A stretch of 64,000 nt of DNA from Holdemania massiliensis (GTDB lineage: Bacteria; Bacillota_I; Bacilli_A; Erysipelotrichales; Erysipelotrichaceae), in the NCBI RefSeq assembly GCF_022440805.1, contig NZ_JAKNTK010000001.1:3658001-3722000 (forward strand), written 5' to 3'. The notes under the pieces are model-generated. The model saw only the letters and a list, made by a program, of their open reading frames with translations. It was not told the origin of the DNA and ran no database searches. A program made the position numbers and the translations under genes. Shown one piece after another: positions 1 through 9,569 of the stretch; within the stretch, counting starts at the first letter, position 1; each line of letters starts with the position of its first letter.

Positions 1-481
1 AACTGCCGTATTTCTCCAAAATTTCGCCATATTCCTCCGGATCCGGAGTGCGCAGATATTTTTCCGGCTGCGCGCCTTTCTGCGATGCCGCAAAATAAGG
101 TCCCTCAAGATGAACACACGGCATATCCGCACGGCCTTCCTGACATTTCTCAGTTTCGCTGTACACCTGCAGAAATTTCAGCGTGGCTTCGCGGCTTCCC
201 GCCAGCGATGTCGGAATGATCGTCGTCGCTCCCTGCATCAAATGGGCCCGCGCGATGTTGTCAATCGCTTCCTCCGTGCAGTCCATAAAATCATAGCCCA
301 TCATTCCATGGGTGTGAATATCAATGAAACCGGGGCAGAGATAAGCGCCGTGAGCATCGATGATTTCACATTCCGTTGTTTCCTCATTGGGTGCGACAAA
401 CTTGCCCTGATCTATGAACACCGTCTTTTCTTCCTCAATCCCGCGGTCACTGATTCCTCGTGCATGAATAATTTTAAGCAT
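1..481 (-). CDS. nagA: N-acetylglucosamine-6-phosphate deacetylase, 5' part only
   Basis: The first 160 residues of an amidohydrolase-fold enzyme that removes acetate from GlcNAc-6-phosphate in amino-sugar catabolism. Visible are the metal-site motif PGFIDIHTHG near residue 51 and HLEGPYF near residue 124, both typical of NagA. The ATG is preceded by AAGGAGG at good spacing. The gene runs off the left edge, so the C-terminal half and any nagB neighbour are not seen. The family call is firm; substrate follows from family knowledge. Confidence 0.9.
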   Translation of the reverse strand, partial: MLKIIHARGISDRGIEEEKTVFIDQGKFVAPNEETTECEIIDAHGAYLCPGFIDIHTHGMMGYDFMDCTEEAIDNIARAHLMQGATTIIPTSLAGSREATLKFLQVYSETEKCQEGRADMPCVHLEGPYFAASQKGAQPEKYLRTPDPEEYGEILEKYGS

Positions 482-618
482 CCTGTCCCTCCTTGATCAG
501 AAATAAACTGAATCTGAATAAATCTGAAATGAGAATCCTATTCTATGCTGGTTTACCCATGAACACAGCTTATCCCAAACTGAGCCGGGACCCGCTGCGC
601 GTTCCAGGAAAAGCTAGG

Positions 619-984
619 TTAATCCGCCGTGGCTTCCGCCTCAAAGACAAACCACTTTCCCTCGATTTCGATCTCAATGGTGTCCTCGGATCCGGTTGTT
701 TGATAACCATATCCGATTCCAAAATTAGACTGATTGTTCTGAGTCGGTTTTTCACTGCGGTCAACTTCGGATGTAATCGTTCCATCCATCGTTCCGCAGC
801 GCAGCTCCGCCTCACTCTCACGGCCTGTATCCAGATAAATTCGATCGTTAATCATCACCATCGGGATTAAGTCAACCTTCTTTACCGGATCTTCAGATTC
901 AGGTTTATTGGATGGAGCCGCAGTGCAGCCTGTCAAGGCAAGCAGAACGAGTACTACGATTCCGTACAAGATCTTCCTTCTCAT
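619..984 (-). CDS. Small secreted lipoprotein of unknown function
   Basis: A 121-residue protein with a hydrophobic signal peptide ending in a lipobox (ALTGC), so it is expected to be lipid-anchored outside the membrane. After a Lys/Glu/Pro-rich linker comes a short globular part that includes PMVMINDRIYLDTG. Similar short lipoproteins are common in Firmicutes without known function. AAGGAGGAG precedes the ATG. It stands alone, in the same direction as nagA but about 135 bp upstream of it. Confidence 0.8.
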   Translation of the reverse strand: MRRKILYGIVVLVLLALTGCTAAPSNKPESEDPVKKVDLIPMVMINDRIYLDTGRESEAELRCGTMDGTITSEVDRSEKPTQNNQSNFGIGYGYQTTGSEDTIEIEIEGKWFVFEAEATAD

Positions 985-1238
985 TTTTCTCCTCCTTATT
1001 GGTCAAGCTTGAGCTTCTCATTTCAATAAGCGTCTTCTTTAACAAGATTATATCATAACAAAAGAGAAATCCTTCACGCTCCTCATGAAAGTTTCCTGCC
1101 ATTTTCCAGCTTCCTGACATCGGTTTCGATTTTCCATCTCAATCTGAAAAATCAGGGGTGCAAAAATCGGTGAACTGAACCTGTATGTCGGAATTTCCCA
1201 GGAAATAAAGCAGAAGGCAGGCTGCCGTTTTTCTTTGC

Positions 1239-1266
1239 TTGAAATTCCCGGACAGGGGCGTATAAT
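1239..1266 (+). promoter_or_regulatory. Sigma-A-type promoter for the MATE gene
   Basis: TTGAAA (1239-1244), a 16-nt spacer and TATAAT (1261-1266). It lies 30 bp before the GTG start and argues that translation begins at 1298 and not further upstream. I see nothing else in the 985-1238 gap. Confidence 0.75.
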
Positions 1267-1297
1267 ACTTTCGAGACTTAAGGGGGAACTTTTTACT

Positions 1298-2668
1298 GTG
1301 AAAAAATCTTATGCCGTGGATATGGTCAACGGTCCGCTGTTCAGCCGCATCCTCATCTACGCCTTTCCGCTGATTTTATCAGGGGTGCTGCAGCTTCTGT
1401 TTAATGCCGCAGATATCGTCGTTGTTGGAAAGTTTACCGGCAGCCATGCCTTGGCAGCTGTGGGCTCTACCAGCGCTCTGATCAATCTATTAGTCAATCT
1501 GTTTATCGGAATTTCGATCGGCACCAACGTCATGGTCGCTCGGTATTGCGGAGCCCGGGACTGGCAGAACTGCGAAGACACAGTTCATACATCCATTGCC
1601 ATTTCAATCATCGGCGGAATTTTGATGATTTTTGTCGGCGTATTGTTTGCCAAGCCGTTGTTGGAACTGATGGGTACTCCGGCCGACGTCATCACGCATT
1701 CCGTTCTGTATATGCGGATTTATTTCCTTGGCATGCCGGCGTTTATGATCTACAACTTCGGCGCAGCCATCCTGCGGGCAATCGGCGATACCAAACGGCC
1801 GCTGTATTTTTTGACCGTTGCCGGTGTGGTCAACGTGATTTTCAATTTGTTCTTTGTCATTGTCTTCAACATGGGCGTAGCTGGGGTCGCCGTCGCCACT
1901 GTCATTTCTCAGGTGATTTCAGCGGTGCTGATCTTGATGTGCCTGTTAAAAATGGATGGGATGTGCCAGCTGCATAAAAACAAGATTCGGCTGCATGCCG
2001 ACAAGGTGAAGGAAATGCTGCGGATCGGGATTCCGGCCGGACTGCAGGGAATTGTTTTCAGCATTTCCAACGTCCTGATCCAGTCTTCCATCAATTCCTT
2101 TGGTTCTGTCGTGATGGCCGGCAACACGGCTGCCAGCAACATCGAAGGCTTTGTCTATACGGCGATGAATGCGATCTATCAGACCTCGCTCAGCTTCACC
2201 AGCCAAAACCTGGGCGCCGGCAATACCACACGGATCAAGAAAATCTTGTTTTACTGTCTGGGCATTGTCACGGTGATCGGTCTGGTTTTGGGTCAAGGCG
2301 CCTACCTGCTCGGCCGGCCGCTGCTTTCGATCTATTCTTCCGATCCGGCGGTTGTGGATTTCGGCTTGGTTCGGCTTTCGATTGTCAGTGCTTCCTATTT
2401 TTTCTGCGGTCTGATGGACGTCTGCTGCGGAAGCATCCGCGGTCTGGGCTATTCCATCATGCCGATGCTGGTCTCCCTGACCGGTGCCTGTGCCTTCCGC
2501 GTATTGTGGATCTTCACCGTTTTCCAGATCGAGCATACTTTGTTCAGTCTGTATATTTCCTATCCAATCTCCTGGATTCTGACCTTTGCGGTTCATCTTC
2601 TCTGCTTTATTTACGCTTACCGCAAACTGATGAAAACAAAGCTGAACCTTCAGCCTGCCGAAGCGTGA
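1298..2668 (+). CDS. MATE family multidrug/sodium antiporter
   Basis: A 456-residue membrane protein of about 12 hydrophobic segments, full length for the MATE family, which exports cationic drugs or metabolites using an ion gradient. Typical features are GPLFSRILIYAFPLILSG near the start and repeated RAIGDTKRP / RGLGYSIMP loops in the two halves. The GTG start is chosen because AAGGGGG lies 12 nt upstream and a strong promoter overlaps the longer reading frame. It is single-gene, flanked by its own promoter and terminator. The exported substrate cannot be told from sequence. Confidence 0.9.
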   Translation: MKKSYAVDMVNGPLFSRILIYAFPLILSGVLQLLFNAADIVVVGKFTGSHALAAVGSTSALINLLVNLFIGISIGTNVMVARYCGARDWQNCEDTVHTSIAISIIGGILMIFVGVLFAKPLLELMGTPADVITHSVLYMRIYFLGMPAFMIYNFGAAILRAIGDTKRPLYFLTVAGVVNVIFNLFFVIVFNMGVAGVAVATVISQVISAVLILMCLLKMDGMCQLHKNKIRLHADKVKEMLRIGIPAGLQGIVFSISNVLIQSSINSFGSVVMAGNTAASNIEGFVYTAMNAIYQTSLSFTSQNLGAGNTTRIKKILFYCLGIVTVIGLVLGQGAYLLGRPLLSIYSSDPAVVDFGLVRLSIVSASYFFCGLMDVCCGSIRGLGYSIMPMLVSLTGACAFRVLWIFTVFQIEHTLFSLYISYPISWILTFAVHLLCFIYAYRKLMKTKLNLQPAEA

Positions 2669-2741
2669 GCGTAAAAACCACAGAGAATTTCGCATCGTGG
2701 TTTAGACGCTTAGAAAATTTTCATAAGTTGTTCACATTCTT

Positions 2742-2782
2742 AGACTACACATTTTAAAAAATGTGTGGTCTTTTCTTTTCTC
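2742..2782 (+). terminator. Rho-independent terminator after MATE gene
   Basis: A 14-bp stem, AGACTACACATTTT paired with AAAATGTGTGGTCT (one G-T pair), followed by a T-rich tract. Confidence 0.85.
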
Positions 2783-2822
2783 GATGAAATTCTTTTTGTT
2801 TTTTTCCAAAAGAAGACTTTAC

Positions 2823-2851
2823 TTGACACGCGGTTCACGGTACATTATAGG
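2823..2851 (+). promoter_or_regulatory. Promoter for degV-family gene
   Basis: TTGACA (2823-2828), 17-nt spacer, TATAGG (2846-2851). A 7-bp inverted repeat CTGGTTT/AAACCAG (2855-2861 and 2888-2894) lies just downstream and could fold in the leader; its role is unknown. Confidence 0.75.
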
Positions 2852-2930
2852 TGTCTGGTTTTCCTTAATTAGATGTTCTAACTTTGTAAACCAGAAGAAT
2901 CAGAGTTGATAATAAGTGGGGGGCTTTTTG

Positions 2931-3791
2931 ATGAAAACAATCATTACAACTGAGAGCTGTTCTGACATCCCGGTTTCCATGCTGGAAAAATTAAATGTTC
3001 CAATGGTACCTTTCAGCGTCAATTTCCCAGATCGGACTGTGCTTGACGGCGAGCTTCCAATTCAGGAAATTTATGATTTCTACGATTCCACGCGGCAGAT
3101 CCCAAAGACCTGCGCGATCAGTCCTTATCAATACAGTCAGTTTTTTAACCGGCTGCTGGAAGATCCGGAAGTGGAAATCGTCCATATCGGGTATTCCTCA
3201 GCGTGTTCCTGCTCGTTTCAGAATGCGACGATCAGTTTGCAGGACTGCGATGAAAAGCGCATCCATCTGATCGACTGTCTGAATGTTTCCGGCGGTTTCG
3301 GTTTACTGACACTGAAAGCCGTGGAACTGCATACCCGCAATCCGCAATGGAGCGCCGCAGAGCTGGCAGATGAAATCCGCAAGTGGGTGCCGCGGATTAA
3401 AACCTTGTTCATTCCGGAAAAGCTGGATTTCCTGGCAGCCGGCGGCCGTGTCAGCAATGCCGCAGCACTGGGGGCTTCTCTGTTAAGGATCAAGCCGCGG
3501 ATTGACATTCTCAAGGGCGAGCTGATCAATACGAAAAAATATTACGGCACGATGAAAAAAGCGGCTTCCCAGCTGGTTGAGGATTTCCTCAGCGAAGAAC
3601 CGCTGGACCGCACTTTAGCGCTGATCATCTATGCCAAAGGCGCCGATCCGGATCTGCTGGAAAAACTGCGTCAGCGTGTGCTGAACGATGGTTTCCAGGA
3701 GGTACTGGTATTTGAATTGGGCGCGGTCATGACTGTGCATGGCGGCAAAGGGGCGATGGGCATCACCGGCTTCCGCAGAGAAGCGGCCTGA
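2931..3791 (+). CDS. DegV family fatty-acid-binding protein
   Basis: A 286-residue DegV protein, the usual family length. DegV/FakB proteins bind a fatty acid and, with FakA kinase, present it for phosphorylation and membrane phospholipid synthesis. Seen here are the N-terminal TTESCSDIP segment and SACSCSFQNA, which matches the ligand-binding loop region. The ATG at 2931 sits 9 nt after a GGGGGG stretch; an in-frame GTG five codons upstream is inside that ribosome binding site and is unlikely. No fakA is in the window. Confidence 0.9.
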   Translation: MKTIITTESCSDIPVSMLEKLNVPMVPFSVNFPDRTVLDGELPIQEIYDFYDSTRQIPKTCAISPYQYSQFFNRLLEDPEVEIVHIGYSSACSCSFQNATISLQDCDEKRIHLIDCLNVSGGFGLLTLKAVELHTRNPQWSAAELADEIRKWVPRIKTLFIPEKLDFLAAGGRVSNAAALGASLLRIKPRIDILKGELINTKKYYGTMKKAASQLVEDFLSEEPLDRTLALIIYAKGADPDLLEKLRQRVLNDGFQEVLVFELGAVMTVHGGKGAMGITGFRREAA

Positions 3792-3876
3792 TTTCTTTCT
3801 TGTTGAGATCTTCTTTGGATTTCTGTACGCTAAAAAGAATTCTAAAAAAGATCAGCGGATTTTTGTTTATCCTGTG

Positions 3877-3900
3877 ACTGGACGTTCCGTCCAGTTTTTT
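3877..3900 (+). terminator. Rho-independent terminator after degV-family gene
   Basis: ACTGGACG-TTC-CGTCCAGT followed by six T. It lies in the 354-bp gap before the next gene. That gap also holds a TATAAT at 4053-4058 as a possible -10 with no good -35. Confidence 0.9.
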
Positions 3901-4145
3901 CAATTATTAAATGGTATCAAAACGGACTACTTTGTACAAGCTTATCCGTTTCTGACCTTGTTTTAAGATTGATCATTTTCCGACCTTTCTCAAAACAACG
4001 AATTTGAGCAGGCGGATTAGCGAATTAGTCTTTTATTCCCCATAAAAAGCAGTATAATGGAAGTAACAAGCTCCCTGTCCGCCCCCTGGAGCCGGCCCAG
4101 TTTCCCGCGGAATGTCCGTGCAGGATTGAAGAAAGCTGTATCGTT

Positions 4146-6884
4146 ATGAAAAACAATAAAAATGTCTACTCCACGCGTTTTTTACTCGTTCCTTTAAGCT
4201 TATCCCTGGTTCTCACCGGGGTTCTTTCATTATTTGCGATCCGGAATTTACAAGGCAACGCCCGGGTGATCAATTATACCGGCATTGTCCGCGGGGCAAC
4301 CCAGCGTCTGGTCAAGCAGGAACTGAATCATCAGGCTGACGATGCGATGATCGGGAAAATTGATCTGTTATTAAACGAACTGGAAACCGGCGAAGGTCCG
4401 GATGCGCTGATCCGATTGGATGACGAACAATTTCAAAGCCAGGTCCAGCGGCTGCAGGAGGCGTGGATCCAGCTGAAAGCTGCGATTGTTGATTACCGCG
4501 GCGGAGGTTCTGCCGAGAATCTCTACCAGTTAAGCGAGATCTATTTTGATCTGGCCAACGATGCGGTAAGTTTCGCGGAAACCTATTCTGAAGCCAGCGT
4601 TCACCGCGCTCAGACTTCTTTGCTTTTCGTCAATGTCTTTTTTCTTCTGCTTACGCTGGCGCTGCTTTATTTCAGCCACATCCAGCACAAACGACAGAAG
4701 CTGCTGGAAGAGAAAGAAATTGAGACCCGCAGAAAACAGGCGGAACTGGATCAGCTGAACCGTGAGCTGCAGGCGCCGATGAACGAGATCAGCGAACTCA
4801 TTTATATCTCCGATCCTGAAACCTATGAACTGTTATTCATCAACGAAAGCGGACGTCAGGCCTTCCATGTCGACTCGATCGAAGGCCGGAAATGCTATAA
4901 CGTGCTGCAGGGTCTGGATCATCCTTGTCCGTTCTGTACCAATGCTATTTTAAAGGAAAATGAAACGTACACCCAAGAGATGGATAATCCCCTGACGCAT
5001 TGCCACTATCTGCTTAAAGACCGCCTGATTACCTGGAACGGACGGCGGGCGCGGCTGGAAATTGCTTTCGACACAACCCAAAGCGAAGCGGAAAAGCAGC
5101 GGCTGAAGCGGATGCTGGAGAATGAAAAACTGATTGTAGACTGCGTGCGTGAGCTGTACGAGGATGAAATGCTGGAATCCGCCATCCCTGAAATGCTGCG
5201 GCGATTAGGTAAGTTTATGGAAGCTGACCGGATCACGCTGTGTTCATTAAATCCGGTTCATTTTACCGTCACTTCACGCTGGTCCAGCGATCCGCAGGAT
5301 CCGACCCGATTATTTTCCGATGCCCGCGTCAAGCCGCTGATCGGCCGCTGGCTGAAACAGCTGCAAAAGAATCAGTCTTATGTTGTGGAAAATATCGAGG
5401 AATTGAAGACTTCCTCCCCTGAAGAATATGCTTTGCTTCATTCCCTGGGCATCGCGCGGCTGATTCTGCTGGCCCTGGAAGTCCGCGGCGAAGTCACCGA
5501 CTGCATCTGCATTCATAATCCAGCTCCGGACAAGCTGCAGAATTCCATCGTCGTCCTGCAGACGCTGCGCTATTTCCTGCTTCTCGCGCGGCATCGTGCA
5601 GCGGATAAAATCAAACTGGCTCAGCTCAGCTATACCGACAGCCTGACCGGCCTGTTCAACCGCAACCGCTATATTCAGGATCTGGATAAGAAGATGCAGA
5701 GTCCGGAAGCGGCCGGGGTTTTGTTTGTCGATCTCAACGGGCTTAAGGAAATCAACGATCAGTTTGGTCACGACTGCGGAGACCAGGCGCTGAAAAGCTG
5801 CGCCGATCATCTGCGCGCCTGCTTCGCGGCGGATTCGTGTTATCGGATCGGCGGTGATGAGTTCGTCGTCCTGACGCATGATCTGAACGAGGAAGAGTTT
5901 TTTGATCAGGTCCATCATCTGCGGCTGCGGCTGCAGAACTCCGCCAGGCTGCACCTGGCCCTGGGGACCGACTGGGCTTCCTGCGGCTCGCTGCTGCCTT
6001 CGGCCATCAAGGCTGCCGATGAAAAAATGTATAAGGATAAGAAAGCGTATTACTACCATGCGACCCAGCCTGGCCGTTACCGGCATCATACCGATGAGGT
6101 CCTGCCGTTGGCCAATCTGAACGTCCTGCGGCAAAAGATTAACGAAAGCCGCTTCCTCGTCTATTTCCAGCCGAAGATCGCCATTGAAACCGGACAGCTG
6201 GTTGGAGCGGAAGCACTGGTGCGGTATCAGCTGGATCAGAATCTGATCCTTGCCCCGAACGCCTTCATCCCGCTGCTGGAAGAAACACAAACGATCAGTC
6301 AGATCGACTTCTTCGTCTTTGAATTTGTCTGTCTGCGGCTGCAGAAATGGATCCGTGAGGGACGCCGAATCACGCCGGTATCCGTCAACTTTTCGCGGTA
6401 TACCGTGCTGGAAGAGACCTTCTGTCAGCGTTGTATTGAACTGAGCGATCATTATCACATCGACCGCGGCCTGTTGGAAATTGAAATTACGGAAAACGCG
6501 CTGGACGTGCAGGAAGAAGATCTGCGGCATACGATTGATACCGTGCGGCGGGCTGGATTCAGCGTGTCGATTGACGACTTCGGCGTAGAATTTTCAAATC
6601 TCTCGTTATTTTCCGGAGCTGACTTCGACATTCTCAAGCTGGACCGCAGCTTGATTCAGGACATCGCCTCCAATGCCAAAGCCCGCGCCCTGATCGAAGC
6701 GATGAGCGACGTCTGTCAGAAAATGAAAATTAAACTGGTGGCCGAAGGTGTTGAAACTGAAGAACAGCTGAGTATCCTTGATCAGTGCCATGTGGAAATC
6801 GCTCAGGGCTTCCTGTTCTCCAGGCCGATTCCGGTATCCGACTATGAAGCAAAATATCTGCCTTTGCCCCATCCGGAAGAATAA
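4146..6884 (+). CDS. Membrane-bound PAS-GAF-GGDEF-EAL c-di-GMP enzyme
   Basis: A 912-residue bifunctional c-di-GMP turnover protein. In order: an N-terminal membrane segment (about 11-30); an extracellular helical part with RGATQRLVKQEL resembling a PilJ/nitrate-sensor-like helix; a second membrane segment (about 158-180); a coiled coil; a PAS-like domain with a CPFC motif near 260; a GAF-like region (about 335-480); GGDEF with the exact GGDEF motif near 569; and EAL with EAL near 688, EITEN, IDDFG, KLDRS, AEGVET and QGF, so the phosphodiesterase residues look complete. The GGDEF inhibitory RxxD site is replaced by FxxD. The ribosome binding site is weak. Net activity cannot be predicted. Confidence 0.93.
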   Translation: MKNNKNVYSTRFLLVPLSLSLVLTGVLSLFAIRNLQGNARVINYTGIVRGATQRLVKQELNHQADDAMIGKIDLLLNELETGEGPDALIRLDDEQFQSQVQRLQEAWIQLKAAIVDYRGGGSAENLYQLSEIYFDLANDAVSFAETYSEASVHRAQTSLLFVNVFFLLLTLALLYFSHIQHKRQKLLEEKEIETRRKQAELDQLNRELQAPMNEISELIYISDPETYELLFINESGRQAFHVDSIEGRKCYNVLQGLDHPCPFCTNAILKENETYTQEMDNPLTHCHYLLKDRLITWNGRRARLEIAFDTTQSEAEKQRLKRMLENEKLIVDCVRELYEDEMLESAIPEMLRRLGKFMEADRITLCSLNPVHFTVTSRWSSDPQDPTRLFSDARVKPLIGRWLKQLQKNQSYVVENIEELKTSSPEEYALLHSLGIARLILLALEVRGEVTDCICIHNPAPDKLQNSIVVLQTLRYFLLLARHRAADKIKLAQLSYTDSLTGLFNRNRYIQDLDKKMQSPEAAGVLFVDLNGLKEINDQFGHDCGDQALKSCADHLRACFAADSCYRIGGDEFVVLTHDLNEEEFFDQVHHLRLRLQNSARLHLALGTDWASCGSLLPSAIKAADEKMYKDKKAYYYHATQPGRYRHHTDEVLPLANLNVLRQKINESRFLVYFQPKIAIETGQLVGAEALVRYQLDQNLILAPNAFIPLLEETQTISQIDFFVFEFVCLRLQKWIREGRRITPVSVNFSRYTVLEETFCQRCIELSDHYHIDRGLLEIEITENALDVQEEDLRHTIDTVRRAGFSVSIDDFGVEFSNLSLFSGADFDILKLDRSLIQDIASNAKARALIEAMSDVCQKMKIKLVAEGVETEEQLSILDQCHVEIAQGFLFSRPIPVSDYEAKYLPLPHPEE

Positions 6885-6906
6885 TCTGTTCTTCCATTTT
6901 CCCTTC

Positions 6907-6956
6907 GCTTCGTTTGGCTAAGCTGTTGTTGTAAGCGGGCAAAACGAAGCTTTTTT
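6907..6956 (+). terminator. Terminator after GGDEF-EAL gene
   Basis: GCTTCGTTT (6907-6915) pairs with AAACGAAGC (6942-6950), followed by TTTTTT. Confidence 0.8.
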
Positions 6957-6963
6957 CATGACA

Positions 6964-6995
6964 AAAGCGCAGCTCTCACTGCGCTTTCGTTTCTT
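6964..6995. terminator. Second, possibly bidirectional terminator
   Basis: AAAGCGCAG-CTCTCA-CTGCGCTTT followed by a T-rich tract on the plus strand, with A-rich sequence on the other side. It sits between convergent genes and could serve both. Confidence 0.7.
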
Positions 6996-7072
6996 TTCAT
7001 ATTTGCCTGCACCGCCGGAGTCCTCGTTGTCTGAGAAGTCCGCGGCTGAGTTTTCCCCTTCAGGCGGAAGGA

Positions 7073-7420
7073 TTAATCCTTCTGTTTTTCGATCAGTTCC
7101 ATTTCCCGTTCGTGCTGTTCCTGCTTCATTTCCCAATGGATCAGGATCGATAACGCCACCCGCATCGCAATTACGCCGCCGACCATCATCAGCTCGCTGA
7201 CTTCCTCCAGGGCGATTGTTTTCAGGATCTCGGCGCCTAACAAAAAGGAAAGACCCGTCGAGAATCCTTTTAACAGATCCAGGGCTACGTTGTCATCTTT
7301 TTTGAACAGGGAAATTGCCCCTTTGCATCCGGCATAAATAATCATAATTAAGGCCAGCAGTTCAAAAAACAGGACCGCGACTTCGCCGCCTTTTACAATA
7401 AGCTCTTTAAATTGTATCAT
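7073..7420 (-). CDS. DUF1622-like small membrane protein
   Basis: A 115-residue protein with about three hydrophobic helices and a charged C-terminal tail (EMKQEQHEREMELIEKQKD). Size, the ALDLLKGFSTGLSFLLGAEILKT-type segment and topology fit the DUF1622 family, whose function is unknown. The ATG at 7420 follows GGAG at good spacing; a longer frame upstream lacks a ribosome binding site. It is convergent with the GGDEF-EAL gene and divergent from the next diguanylate cyclase. Confidence 0.75.
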   Translation of the reverse strand: MIQFKELIVKGGEVAVLFFELLALIMIIYAGCKGAISLFKKDDNVALDLLKGFSTGLSFLLGAEILKTIALEEVSELMMVGGVIAMRVALSILIHWEMKQEQHEREMELIEKQKD

Positions 7421-7664
7421 CTTTCTCAACTCCGCCTTATAGTTTACCATGATCAAAATCGAATGCCAAGCGAAAGCGCTTAGATTTAACCTTAATTTGA
7501 ATGAAAATTGATGAAACAATCCGGAATCAAGCCTGATTTTCGTAATTCATGTTGTATTTTTTCAATTTGTTGAATATAATTTTCATAGTAAAGTCACAAA
7601 CCTGTCATTTCTTCTTATCGATCCGATCTTCTCGCTTTCCATCATCAGAACGGATGTGAACAAC

Positions 7665-9482
7665 ATGCAGAGAAAAAGCAGAAAAACCAGCTCGCTGCTG
7701 ATTCTTGGTACTTTGATATTTGCGGGCATCATTTTTATATTATTCAGCTATTATCAAAACTGGCTGAACGTCAAGTTTGAGCAGCAGGTCATGGAAAATT
7801 ATACCGCTTACATTGAGAGCGAAGGCGCTCAGTTTTCGGGTGCCGTCGTCGATATTCAGGATACGCTGGCAACGCTGGCGGCGCTGATCCCTGCGAACAA
7901 TCAGGATTGGGATGCGGATACGTTAAATCCCCTGCTGGCAGATTTGACGCTGCAGAACACGCATTTTGAAATTCATGTGCTGACGTTATCGGAAGCCGGA
8001 CTGGATGCGGCGCAGCAAGCCCAGCTGATTCAATCCGGAACACTCATTACCGCAATTGAGAATCATCCTTCCGGCAAAGCTTTTTTCCAAGTCCTTGCGC
8101 CGTTAATGCGCCAAGCTCAGTTAGAAGCTGTATTGCAGGCACAGGTGGATATTACCCAGCTGCTGTCCAAAAGTCAGTCGGACCGGGTCAGCGCTCCCTT
8201 AAACAGCTGGATCATTCTGCCGGAGGGCTCGTTTATCTACACCACCTCTCCGAGCACCAGCGATTACTCCAACTTCTATGCCCTGTTGGAAGGTAATCAC
8301 AATCCGGAAGCCACGCAAAAGCAGATCCGCAACTGCCTGCAGGCGCAGACTTCGGGTACCTTCCGTGTTCAGACACGCAAAGCAGGCATGCTTTATGTTT
8401 CACTAACACCATTAGGTTTTAACAATTGGACACTGGTCAATTTTATCCATGCCAACGAAGCTTCGGAAAGCTCACAGATGATTCTGCTTTTCACGATGCG
8501 GATTGGTTTATTTCTGATTCTGATCACCGCCGGCATCGCCTATCTGTTCTATGCTTTATTGAGTCATCAGCGCCGCCAGATCAATCTGGAACAACGCCGT
8601 TATGCTTTTCTGTCGCGGTTTTCCGATACCTTAATCTTTGAATATGATGTTCTCAAAGATACGCTGGAGCTGACCAGCAACGCTGAAAAAATCCTGCCGA
8701 TCAAAGCCCGATCCTTCAGCAATGTGAAAAAGAACCATGGATTGTCGTTGTATATTCACGCGGAAGATTTTTATAAGCTGGAGGAAGCATTCAAAACCGT
8801 GCATCGGTTTCAGGAATTCGGTACGGTTCAGCTGCGAATCAAGACCCGCGACGAGAGCTATCATTGGTTTACCTGTCAATTCCAGGCTGTCTATGAACGG
8901 TTCCATCGGGATCCCGTTATGATTATCGGCAAGCTGACCGACATTCAGGAACAGAAATACCGCGAACGGCAGCTGATTGAAAAGTCCAATTACGACGGAC
9001 TGACTTCTGTCCTCAACAAAAAAGCCGCTGAGCTGCAGATTTCCCAAGAGCTTGGCGAAGGCATGAGCGGCTGTCTGTTTATGATTGATCTGGATGATTT
9101 TAAGGTAATTAACGACGAGCTGGGTCATTTTGTCGGGGATCAGGTTTTGACCACGATCGGCGCTCTGTTAAGAACCTGTTTCCGGCAGAGCGATTTGATC
9201 GGCCGGATCGGCGGTGATGAATTTGTCGTCTTCCTGCGCTCTACCGATCACGATGTCATTCATCAGAAAGTGACCCAGATCATGCAGACCTTGCCGCAGC
9301 TTCTGCACCGCCAACAGATCAACGCCGCCGTGACGCTCAGCATCGGCGCCGCCCTCAGCCTGCCTGACGATACCTATCCAAGCTTATTCAGCCGTGCAGA
9401 TCAGGCGATGTACGTTGCCAAGCAGCAGGGCAAGAATCAATTTTATCTCTACTCGGATTCCAACGATGAAACAATCCAATAA
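7665..9482 (+). CDS. Membrane-bound diguanylate cyclase with extracellular sensor
   Basis: About 605 residues: a membrane helix near the start, a roughly 240-residue extracellular sensor of Cache-like length, a second membrane segment (about 275-300), a PAS-like cytoplasmic domain (about 310-430), and a GGDEF domain with intact GGDEF near residue 515. The inhibitory site RQSD lies exactly five residues before GGDEF, so product feedback is expected. It should make c-di-GMP from two GTP. The start is uncertain: a GTG at 7656 and an ATG at 7665 both have poor ribosome binding sites. It is followed at once by its own terminator. Confidence 0.9.
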   Translation: MQRKSRKTSSLLILGTLIFAGIIFILFSYYQNWLNVKFEQQVMENYTAYIESEGAQFSGAVVDIQDTLATLAALIPANNQDWDADTLNPLLADLTLQNTHFEIHVLTLSEAGLDAAQQAQLIQSGTLITAIENHPSGKAFFQVLAPLMRQAQLEAVLQAQVDITQLLSKSQSDRVSAPLNSWIILPEGSFIYTTSPSTSDYSNFYALLEGNHNPEATQKQIRNCLQAQTSGTFRVQTRKAGMLYVSLTPLGFNNWTLVNFIHANEASESSQMILLFTMRIGLFLILITAGIAYLFYALLSHQRRQINLEQRRYAFLSRFSDTLIFEYDVLKDTLELTSNAEKILPIKARSFSNVKKNHGLSLYIHAEDFYKLEEAFKTVHRFQEFGTVQLRIKTRDESYHWFTCQFQAVYERFHRDPVMIIGKLTDIQEQKYRERQLIEKSNYDGLTSVLNKKAAELQISQELGEGMSGCLFMIDLDDFKVINDELGHFVGDQVLTTIGALLRTCFRQSDLIGRIGGDEFVVFLRSTDHDVIHQKVTQIMQTLPQLLHRQQINAAVTLSIGAALSLPDDTYPSLFSRADQAMYVAKQQGKNQFYLYSDSNDETIQ

Positions 9483-9500
9483 GCAGAAACTTACAACAGA

Positions 9501-9526
9501 AAAACCAGCCGCGGCTGGTTTTTCTT
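9501..9526 (+). terminator. Terminator after diguanylate cyclase gene
   Basis: AAAACCAGCCG with its perfect complement CGGCTGGTTTT and further T. It lies between convergent genes and may act in both directions. Confidence 0.85.
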
Positions 9527-9569
9527 GTTTCTTTCCTATGATTAGTTTTGTTTTCTTTGATTGCCCGGT

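Noticed and set aside
1946..2695. 249-residue minus-strand frame inside the MATE gene
   Set aside because: Lies fully within a well-supported gene, and its sequence is a Gln/Arg/Asp-rich shadow without domains.
4060..4145. Possible c-di-GMP riboswitch in the leader of the GGDEF-EAL gene
   Set aside because: GC-rich, but I could not match the conserved riboswitch core or its tetraloop/receptor.
5310..6530. 406-residue open frame on the minus strand within the GGDEF-EAL gene
   Set aside because: It is antisense to a gene with complete motifs, has no recognisable domain and no ribosome binding site; a composition effect.
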